The notes under the pieces were generated by a model. The model was not told where the DNA came from. It made no database searches and was given only the letters and a program-made list of their open reading frames with translations. The translations under genes and the position numbers were made by a program. A stretch of 24,264 bases of DNA from an uncultured Acetatifactor sp. (GTDB taxonomy: Bacteria; Bacillota; Clostridia; Lachnospirales; Lachnospiraceae): positions 1-24,264 of the forward strand of contig CAJUJN010000061.1 in assembly GCA_910586775.1 (NCBI GenBank). Direction: 5' to 3'. Positions 15,031 to 21,026 of the stretch are shown here, piece after piece (the first letter of the stretch is position 1; the number at the start of each line of letters is the position of its first letter).

Positions 15031-15045
15031 ATGGGAGGCATTATT

Positions 15046-16128
15046 ATGGGAGAAAAGAGAGATTGCTACGCGGTTCTGGGAGTGAGCCGCGATGCGGACG
15101 ACAAAACAATCAAAAAGGCATACCGGAAGCTGGCAAAAAAATATCATCCTGACACAAGTGTCGGAAATAAACAGGCGGAAGAGAAATTCAAGGAGGTGAC
15201 GGAAGCCTATGAAATCTTAAGCGACCCGGAGAAGCGGAAGCTGTACGACAGGTTCGGCCATGGGGCATTTGACGGCAGCGGGGCGGGAACTTCGGATTTT
15301 GGAGGTCAGGGTTTTCAGGGAAATCCTTTCGATGACCTGTTCGGCAGGGGAGCCGGTTCCCGGACATACTACAGAAGCAGTGACGGCGGTGCGTATCGGG
15401 GGACAGGACCGGATTTCGGCACGTACAGCGATAGGGGCGCGGGTAATGGCAGTTATGAGTATCATTTTGAAGGACAGGATGTGGAAGATATCCTGAGAAG
15501 CATGTTTGGAGGCGGAGCCGGAGAGCAGGGCTTTGGAGAGAGTGGATGGTCCGGTCCGGGCAGCGGTTCAGACATTCAGGCAGAAATCTCCGTAAGCTTT
15601 GACGAGGCAGTATTCGGATGCGACAAGGTTATCCGGCTGGAGGAGCCTGCAGGCATGGGCAGAGGGAGCGGGGCAGGCGGCCGGTCCCTGAAAGTGCATA
15701 TCCCTGCAGGCATTGACACCGGAAAGACTATCCGCCTGAAAGGAAAAGGACGTCCTGGCAGAAACGGAACAAACCCGGGAGATTTGCTGCTGAAGGTGAA
15801 GGTGGGAGAAAAGCCGGGCTATGAACGACAGGGGACGGACGTTTACACCACAGTCAATATTCCCTTCACCACGGCAGTATTGGGCGGGGAAGTGACGGTG
15901 GAGACGCTTTACGGAAAAGTAGTATGCAAAGTGAAGGAAGGCACTCAGTCAGGCACGAAAATCCGGCTGAAAGGCAAGGGAATCGTCTCCATGAAGGATT
16001 TCCGGGTGCACGGAGACCAGTATGTCACCATACAGATTCAGGTGCCGTCCGGCTTAAGCGATGAGGCGAAGCAGAAACTGAAGGAATTTGAGGAAGCCTG
16101 CGGCGGGAGGCGCAGGAGTGTGGCATGA
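15046..16128 (+). CDS. DnaJ-like J-domain co-chaperone without zinc fingers (CbpA/DjlA-type B)
   Basis: This is a 360-residue class II J protein. The J domain (5-70) has YAVLGVSRDADDKTIKKAYR and the catalytic HPD at 34-36. A Gly/Phe/Ser-rich stretch follows to about 185 (NPFDDLFGRG, EDILRSMFGG). Two C-terminal substrate-binding domains come next (ISVSFDEAVFGCDKVIRLEE, then GRSLKVHIPAGIDTGKTIRL, PGDLLLKVKV and FTTAVLGGEVTVETLYG). The four CxxCxGxG zinc motifs of true DnaJ are absent. It should stimulate DnaK ATPase; neither dnaK nor grpE is in the window. ATG 15046 is used because GGGAGG precedes it; an in-frame ATG at 14995 lies inside the repeat. It may have its own promoter or rely on hsp20 readthrough. 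Confidence 0.9.
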   Translation: MGEKRDCYAVLGVSRDADDKTIKKAYRKLAKKYHPDTSVGNKQAEEKFKEVTEAYEILSDPEKRKLYDRFGHGAFDGSGAGTSDFGGQGFQGNPFDDLFGRGAGSRTYYRSSDGGAYRGTGPDFGTYSDRGAGNGSYEYHFEGQDVEDILRSMFGGGAGEQGFGESGWSGPGSGSDIQAEISVSFDEAVFGCDKVIRLEEPAGMGRGSGAGGRSLKVHIPAGIDTGKTIRLKGKGRPGRNGTNPGDLLLKVKVGEKPGYERQGTDVYTTVNIPFTTAVLGGEVTVETLYGKVVCKVKEGTQSGTKIRLKGKGIVSMKDFRVHGDQYVTIQIQVPSGLSDEAKQKLKEFEEACGGRRRSVA

Positions 16129-16348
16129 CGGAGGGAACCATGCAGACGGATTTGGCGGAGGGGTGATATTGCTGTTGATTTCTTTAGCTGTCGAAAAAAG
16201 AGAAAACGGGATGGCTGCTTTACTGTTCCACGCCAGGCGCGGGAAACATGACCAGGATACTTCTGGAGACTGCTGACGGAGGCGGCAGCTGGTAGGCCGC
16301 AGGGACGCTGCCTTGTGATTCGCTGAACGGCTGCATTCCGGACGGCGC
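16129..16348 (+). other. Unassigned stretch after dnaJ
   Basis: A 13-codon frame (MTEGTMQTDLAEG) overlaps the dnaJ stop (ATGA) and then ends. The following ~150 bases show no gene; a GGCAGC/GCTGCC pair lacks a U run. It could be the rest of a lost third gene of the chaperone operon. Confidence 0.35.
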
Positions 16349-16800
16349 GGGGAAGCGGGTTTGGCGCACAGCGGTCTTGCAAAATGAGCAGGAGAGCTTA
16401 TTTTGACTGCGCGTTTTCCGCAGGCAGGATTCACTACTTTCACAGTAAACCCCCATGCAACGGGCTGCTCCACCGTGCATGAAAGTCTGGGGGTTTACTG
16501 TGGATGCACACAAACCGCAAGAGCATGCGGTTTGGCGCACAGCGGTCTTGCAAAATGAGCAAGGGAGCTCATTTTGACTGCGCGTTTTCCGCAGGCAAGA
16601 TTCAAGACTTTCACAGTAAACCCCATGCAACGGGCTGCTCCACTTTGCATGAAAGTCTGGGAGTTTACTGTGGATGCACACAAACCCGCAAGGCGTGCCG
16701 CCTTTGGGAAGCGGGTTTGGCACACAACTGTCTTGCCGAATAAGCAAGAGAGCTTATTCGGGCTCCGCGGTTTCCGCAAGGCAAGATGCAGGACTTTCAC
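16349..16800. repeat. Structured repeat cluster 2 (partial unit plus two units, family 2)
   Basis: The cluster starts in the middle of a unit (GGGAAGCGGGTTTGGCGC) and continues with two full units. Opening hairpins lie at 16441-16454/16489-16502 (14 bp, perfect) and at 16612 onward, where the C run is shortened to four and the right arm also carries a change. The downstream stems are CAAAATGAGC/GCTTATTTTG, CAAAATGAGC/GCTCATTTTG and CCGAATAAGC/GCTTATTCGG in the successive units. AAACCCGC/GCGGGTTT with inner AAGGCG/CGCCTT appears in the last. It ends in a truncated start (GGACTTTCAC at 16791-16800). Order and orientation are the same as in cluster 1. Confidence 0.8.
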
Positions 16801-16868
16801 GGAAAAAGACAGAATATTCCGACAAAATAAAAGCCTAAAAATAATTTCGAGAAAATTTAAAATAGATA

Positions 16869-16897
16869 TTGACATATAAGAAAACATAGGCTATAAT
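16869..16897 (+). promoter_or_regulatory. Consensus sigma-A promoter with no evident gene
   Basis: TTGACA (16869-16874), a 17 bp spacer and TATAAT (16892-16897) form a perfect consensus promoter. The next plausible gene starts at 17683. Confidence 0.8.
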
Positions 16898-17326
16898 AAA
16901 CTCATCAAACAGACAACAATATCTTCCATTTAAAAACAACTGAATAAGCAATGCAAACATGTTTGAAAAAAGACAACAGGAAATGACAGGAGGATTGAAT
17001 CAGACAAAAGAGTGCGGCACACAAAAAAAGTAACGAAACACTGAAGGAAATGATATCAGGGCGCTACAGTACTTAAGTACAGAGAATAAAGTGGAAAGCA
17101 TGCGGAAGGAAATGGAAGATAGTTGGATGACATAGAGAAAACTGAATAAAGGAGGTAAGGTCCGTTGGATGAGGAACTTTGAGAGAGCGTATTGATTGAA
17201 CGATAATCGATACGCTCTCTTCCGTTGCGTATTAAAGAGAACGGTTGTTTGCTGAAATTTGCAGCAGAAAATTTCAAAAACCGCCAACCTTTTTAAAATT
17301 CCCCCTACTATATATACAGCATGCTA
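16898..17326 (+). other. Possible transcribed region without a recognisable ORF
   Basis: Downstream of the consensus promoter two ribosome-binding-site-like motifs occur (ACAGGAGGA at about 16987, AAAGGAGG at about 17149). They lead only to very short frames, for instance 12 codons from TTG at about 16996. A perfect 11 bp stem AGAGAGCGTAT/ATACGCTCTCT (17182-17192/17210-17220) with an inner GATT/AATC lies ~310 bases after the promoter but lacks a strong U tract. It is either a small RNA or the ruins of a small gene. Confidence 0.4.
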
Positions 17327-17427
17327 AGGAAGTGTCTACAAATAACCGCTACAAGTTTGCAGCAATTTTTATTGTATTTCCGGGCTTTTTCTAATCAAAT
17401 TGCAGCGGTTATTTTCCGACAATTCCT
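17327..17427. repeat. Family 1 palindromic element, best-preserved copy
   Basis: This is a 101 bp element. The left end AGGAAGTGTCTACAAATAAC plus CGCT is inverted at the right as AGCG plus GTTATTTTCCGACAATTCCT. Matching continues inward (CAAGTTTG against CAAATTG). The interior TTTGCAGCAATTTTTATTG is shared with the copy near 23246. It is non-coding, and its complete ends make it the reference copy for the family. Confidence 0.8.
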
Positions 17428-17454
17428 GATGAGATTTGCAGTAAACCATAACGA

Positions 17455-17510
17455 AAGACCGCCGGTCATATATGTTTGTCCTGGATAAATTTGTAAATTC
17501 TGGCGGTCTT
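17455..17510. repeat. Inverted repeat between two family 1 elements
   Basis: AAGACCGCC (17455-17463) and GGCGGTCTT (17502-17510) are perfect complements 38 bases apart. They lie between the two neighbouring family 1 elements. Confidence 0.5.
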
Positions 17511-17537
17511 GAGTATCAGTATCCGGCGCCGCGGTAA

Positions 17538-17637
17538 AGAAGTGTTACGAAAGTAACTTTTGAGTTTTGAGCTGATTATCTGCGCAGGCTTCAGCTTTTG
17601 ACACATTGCAGTGAAAAGTTATTTCTGCACGATTCCT
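17538..17637. repeat. Family 1 palindromic element, copy B
   Basis: This 100 bp copy is closely similar to the one at 1861: it starts AGAAGTGTTACGAAAGTAAC and ends GTTATTTCTGCACGATTCCT. The inner AGCTGATTATC and TTCAGCTTTTGACA can pair. It ends 45 bases before the start codon of the long sigma factor. A TTGACA at 17599 within it could supply a -35 element, though the following -10 is poor. Confidence 0.75.
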
Positions 17638-17682
17638 GAGGAAAGAGTAAAACTTCATGTGCGCAAACAGGCAGAGGACAAA

Positions 17683-19311
17683 ATGGAAAAACACAGAGCA
17701 GATGAGATCATAACGGAATATTTTCAGAAAATGTACGGCTTCGCGATTAAAAAATGCTATTCCTATGAGGAGGCAGAGGAACTGTGCGCGGAGATTGTCC
17801 AGAAGGTATATCTTTCCCTGCTGCGGGCGAAAGAGGTCTTCAATGTGGAGGGCTATATCTGGCGCATCAGTGAGCACACCTATGCGAGATATGTTTCCTC
17901 CAGAAAGAGACAGGAAGGCATTTCCATCGACGGAATGGAGATTCCCGTTTATGACGAATATGCTCTGGAGGACGGCGACGAAGAAATCAAAAGGCTGAGG
18001 AGAGAGATCGCTTTTCTGACAGAAAGACGCCGTCGTATCGTATATTGCTTTTATTACAAAAACAAATCCATTTCGGAGATTGCCAGGGAGATGGAGCTTC
18101 CGGAGGGAACCGTGAAGTGGCATTTAAACAAGGCGAGGAATGAGTTGAAGGAGGGATTTTCAATGGAAAGAAAGATTGGCAGATTAGGTTTGGCACCGAT
18201 TACGGCAGCAGCGGTGGGACACGACGGTAATACAGGAATGAAGGGCGGGCCGGAATTTTATCTTGAGGATAAAATGAACCTGAACATAATTTACAGTGTT
18301 TACCATAAGCCGAGGACAAAAGAGGAAATTGCGGAGGAAATGGGGATGACGTTGGTCTACCTGGAGGATAAGATCGACTTCCTGGAGAGCAATGGTTTTC
18401 TGGTCAGGACAACCGGAAACCGATATACCACATTTGTGGAGTTTACGCCGGAGGAATATTCCTATGAATTATATGAGAAGAAGATCAAGGACCAGCTTCA
18501 GATTGCCGAAATCCTGGCAAAGGAATATGTGCCTCTGGTCAGGGCGGCTTTGCAGGACAGGAAAGATATGTATATTCCCGGGGGAAACCGTGAGCTGATG
18601 GAAGCGGCGGCAGTTTTCTACGGTATTTCAAAGAAAGGCGGCATTTGGAGTGATAAGGATATATCCAGGTATTTCGTTCAGACAACGGATGGCGGCAGCT
18701 ACATCGTGACGGTTGAGCTGGACGCGGTCCGGTCAGACCCGGATTATATCCCCACCATTGACATTCCTTCTTATTGGGGATGCGGTGCCATGTTTCGAAG
18801 GTCCAACAAATATCCGTCAGTATACAGTTGGTCGGTTGATACAAGGTACTGTTCCAGGAAAGGGACATGGGAGAATAATCTGACTTCGGATTACGAAGCG
18901 CTCTATGAGTATGTAAGCGGGATGATACATGACGATATTGTCAGTAAGGACAAGATACAACGCCTCCGGGAGAAGCAGTTCCTGACAGAGGACAATGCAG
19001 TCAATATCATGATGGTAAAGGATACAGAGGAGCATTTCTTCGCGGAAATACCGGAACTGGACAGCGCTGTCAGGGATCAATTCGCGGACATGGCTTTGGA
19101 GTATGGGATGAATGCGGCCAGGCAGTATCCGCCCCAGATGCAGGATCTGATCATCAGCCAGAGCATAAGAGGTTTTATCGGCAATACCGTGGCCATTATG
19201 GTGATGGATATCCTCTATAAGGACGGAACCTTCAGGCCGCTGACGGAGAATGAGCGGGTGACCTCCAACCTGATTATGTTCAGTGATAAATTGCCCGAAG
19301 AGAAAGGATAA
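17683..19311 (+). CDS. ECF-like sigma factor with long C-terminal regulatory extension
   Basis: This 542-residue protein begins as a sigma factor: region 2 lies at about 1-85 (ADEIITEYFQKMYGFAIKK, AEELCAEIVQKVYL, YIWRISEHTYARYVSSRKR). Region 4 follows at about 107-160 (LTERRRRIVYCFYYKNKSIS, EIAREMELPEGTVKWHLNKA). A second winged-helix-like domain lies at about 198-260 (NIIYSVYHKPRTKEEIAEEM, then YLEDKIDFLESNGFLV), followed by ~280 residues of unassigned mixed structure with aromatic patches (IPSYWGCGAMFRR, YSWSVDTRYCSRKGTWENN). No membrane segment is visible. ATG 17683 (AGAGGACAAA upstream) is preferred; the longer frame from 17611 starts inside the repeat. No anti-sigma gene adjoins it, so the C-terminal part may act as a built-in sensor. 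Confidence 0.8.
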   Translation: MEKHRADEIITEYFQKMYGFAIKKCYSYEEAEELCAEIVQKVYLSLLRAKEVFNVEGYIWRISEHTYARYVSSRKRQEGISIDGMEIPVYDEYALEDGDEEIKRLRREIAFLTERRRRIVYCFYYKNKSISEIAREMELPEGTVKWHLNKARNELKEGFSMERKIGRLGLAPITAAAVGHDGNTGMKGGPEFYLEDKMNLNIIYSVYHKPRTKEEIAEEMGMTLVYLEDKIDFLESNGFLVRTTGNRYTTFVEFTPEEYSYELYEKKIKDQLQIAEILAKEYVPLVRAALQDRKDMYIPGGNRELMEAAAVFYGISKKGGIWSDKDISRYFVQTTDGGSYIVTVELDAVRSDPDYIPTIDIPSYWGCGAMFRRSNKYPSVYSWSVDTRYCSRKGTWENNLTSDYEALYEYVSGMIHDDIVSKDKIQRLREKQFLTEDNAVNIMMVKDTEEHFFAEIPELDSAVRDQFADMALEYGMNAARQYPPQMQDLIISQSIRGFIGNTVAIMVMDILYKDGTFRPLTENERVTSNLIMFSDKLPEEKG

Positions 19312-19432
19312 CGGGGGCAATGCCATGAGGCCCGGCAATGAAGTAGAAATGCCGACCATAAAAGTCCACATGTTGGAATCTGATGTCAGGGAACTGAAAA
19401 GCAAAATACCATAAAAGTGATCTGAATGGAAG

Positions 19433-19477
19433 AGGTGCAAAGGCTGGCGTACATACAAAAGGCCTTTGCATCTTTTT
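19433..19477 (+). terminator. Rho-independent terminator after the sigma factor
   Basis: AGGTGCAAAGGC (19433-19444) pairs with GCCTTTGCATCT (19462-19473), with one G-U pair, and is followed by TTTTT. It ends transcription ahead of the LexA-controlled dinB. Confidence 0.85.
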
Positions 19478-19542
19478 GGTTTGGGCTTATTTCTGACAGA
19501 ACCTACCTGTTGACAGGCGGCTGAGAAAAAATATTTTGTCTC

Positions 19543-19571
19543 TTTACAAAGAACAAATGTTCTGGTATAAT
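19543..19571 (+). promoter_or_regulatory. dinB promoter with LexA box in the spacer
   Basis: TTTACA (19543-19548), a 17 bp spacer and TATAAT (19566-19571). The spacer contains AGAACAAATGTTCT (19550-19563), which fits the Firmicutes LexA/DinR consensus (GAAC-N4-GTTC). LexA bound there would sit exactly between the -35 and -10 boxes, so dinB should be induced by DNA damage. Confidence 0.9.
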
Positions 19572-19594
19572 GGCAGATATGGAGAAAAAGAATA

Positions 19595-19733
19595 AGGAAA
19601 TGTCTGCAAATAACTTGTTCGGGATATGCCGGTTTCAGGTATAGATATCAGCTTTTTATGCTGAAAGTGTACATGGCATCCTTCGGTAATTCCGAAGCGG
19701 GGCGGAGGTACAAGGTATTCTCCGGCAATTTTG
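19595..19733. repeat. Family 1 element in the dinB leader
   Basis: The left end AGGAAATGTCTGCAAATAAC (19595-19614) and the right end GGTATTCTCCGGCAATTTT (19714-19732) are inverted copies of the family ends. Inside are the hairpins TCAGC/GCTGA and CTTCGG/CCGAAG. It separates the promoter from the ribosome binding site and makes up most of the ~185-base leader. Confidence 0.65.
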
Positions 19734-19763
19734 AAACGTAGGCGTAACTGGAGCAGGAGATAT

Positions 19764-20966
19764 ATGGGAGAGAGAGTTATATTTCATATTGATGTTAACA
19801 GCGCGTTTCTGTCCTGGGAGGCGGTGTATCGGCTGCGATGCATGGGAGAGTCTCTGGACCTGAGGGATATACCGTCAGCGGTGGGCGGCGAGATGGCGAA
19901 GCGGCACGGCGTTATCCTGGCGAAGTCTACCCCGGCGAAGAAATATAATGTGCGCACCGGGGAGCCTATAGTGGATGCCCTAAGAAAATGCCCTAACCTG
20001 GTGATAGTGGAGCCGAACCGGGAATTATACGCCAGGAATTCCAGGGCTTTGATGGAGATTCTGCGGAAATATTCCGATGCGGTGGAGCAGTTCAGCATCG
20101 ATGAGGCCTTTGTGGACATGACCGGGACGGAACTGCTCTTCGGAAAGCCGCTGGAGGCAGCTTATACTATGCGGGACGAAATTTATGAGACATTGGGATT
20201 CACGGTAAATGTGGGGATTTCCAGCAATAAGCTGCTGGCGAAAATGGCGGGAGAATTCGAGAAGCCCAACAAGGTACATACCCTGTTCCCGGAGGAAATC
20301 AGAGAGAAGATGTGGCCGCTGCCGGTGCGGGAGCTGTTCCTGGTGGGAGGGGCCTCGGAGCAGAAGCTGAAGAGTCTGGGGATCAACACCATAGGAGAAC
20401 TGGCTCAGGCTGAACCGGGTATGCTGAGAGCCGCGCTGAAGAAGCACGGGGAGGCTATCTGGAACTTTGCCAACGGGCGGGATGTGGCCCTTGTGGAGGC
20501 GGAACCTTCTGACAATAAGGGATACGGCAATTCCGTGACCATCGCGTTTGACGTGACGGATGGGGACACTGCGAAAAACATACTGCTTTCTCTGTCGGAG
20601 ACTGTAGGCAGGCGGCTGCGGCGGGATGAAGTGTGGATTGAGACGGTGTCCGTGACAATCCGCTATTTCGATCTGAAACGGACTTCCCATCAGTGCGTGC
20701 TGGAGCACACCACGAATATTACGGATGAAATATACAGGGCGGCATGCAGGCTTTTTGACGAGCTGTGGGACGGCACTCCCATACGTCTGCTGGGAGTACA
20801 GACCGGAAAAGTGACCAGAGAGGGGGAGAACCGGCAGCTGTCGCTCTTTGACGACACGGATTACGAAAAGCTGGAGAAGCTTGACCGCGCCATGGACAGC
20901 ATCCGGGAACGGTTCGGGCCGGATGCCGTGCGGCGGGCTTCTTTTCTGAAGCCGGAAGAGAAGTGA
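19764..20966 (+). CDS. dinB: DNA polymerase IV (Y-family translesion polymerase)
   Basis: This 400-residue error-prone polymerase bypasses DNA lesions. Catalytic carboxylates are present: Asp10 in FHIDVNSAFLSW and Asp113/Glu114 in FSIDEAFVDMTG. The fingers/palm motif KSTPAKKYNVRTGEP, the thumb HhH region (LFLVGGASEQKLKSLGINTI), and the little-finger domain follow. QLSLF at 358-362 is a sliding-clamp-binding motif. ATG 19764 is chosen for AGGAGATAT upstream; an in-frame TTG at 19731 lies in the repeat. The gene is single and LexA-controlled. The final residues (RRASFLKPEEK) look complete. Confidence 0.95.
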   Translation: MGERVIFHIDVNSAFLSWEAVYRLRCMGESLDLRDIPSAVGGEMAKRHGVILAKSTPAKKYNVRTGEPIVDALRKCPNLVIVEPNRELYARNSRALMEILRKYSDAVEQFSIDEAFVDMTGTELLFGKPLEAAYTMRDEIYETLGFTVNVGISSNKLLAKMAGEFEKPNKVHTLFPEEIREKMWPLPVRELFLVGGASEQKLKSLGINTIGELAQAEPGMLRAALKKHGEAIWNFANGRDVALVEAEPSDNKGYGNSVTIAFDVTDGDTAKNILLSLSETVGRRLRRDEVWIETVSVTIRYFDLKRTSHQCVLEHTTNITDEIYRAACRLFDELWDGTPIRLLGVQTGKVTREGENRQLSLFDDTDYEKLEKLDRAMDSIRERFGPDAVRRASFLKPEEK

Positions 20967-20970
20967 CAGG

Positions 20971-20985
20971 TTAGACACTTCCTTA
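20971..20985 (-). repeat. Solo family 1 end, inverted, just after dinB
   Basis: Read on the minus strand, TAAGGAAGTGTCTAA matches the left end of the family. It begins four bases after the dinB stop. With the element at 19595, inverted ends flank the dinB coding region. Confidence 0.4.
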
Positions 20986-21026
20986 TACTCTTAAACGATA
21001 ACATATGCGCGTATGGCATAAATTTG

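Noticed and set aside
13408..16800. CRISPR array
   Set aside because: Units are long, few, internally hairpinned and lack unique spacers of constant length; no cas genes are present.
16220..16887. Overlapping minus-strand open frames through repeat cluster 2
   Set aside because: They give the same spurious repeated peptides as in cluster 1, explained by the structured repeat.
17000..17287. Minus-strand 95-codon open frame
   Set aside because: It has no ribosome binding site, a Phe/Ser-rich translation typical of AT-rich non-coding DNA, and spans the stem at 17182-17220.
17611..17682. Upstream start for the sigma factor
   Set aside because: The first residues come from the repeat element; ATG 17683 has its own binding site and fits the sigma fold.
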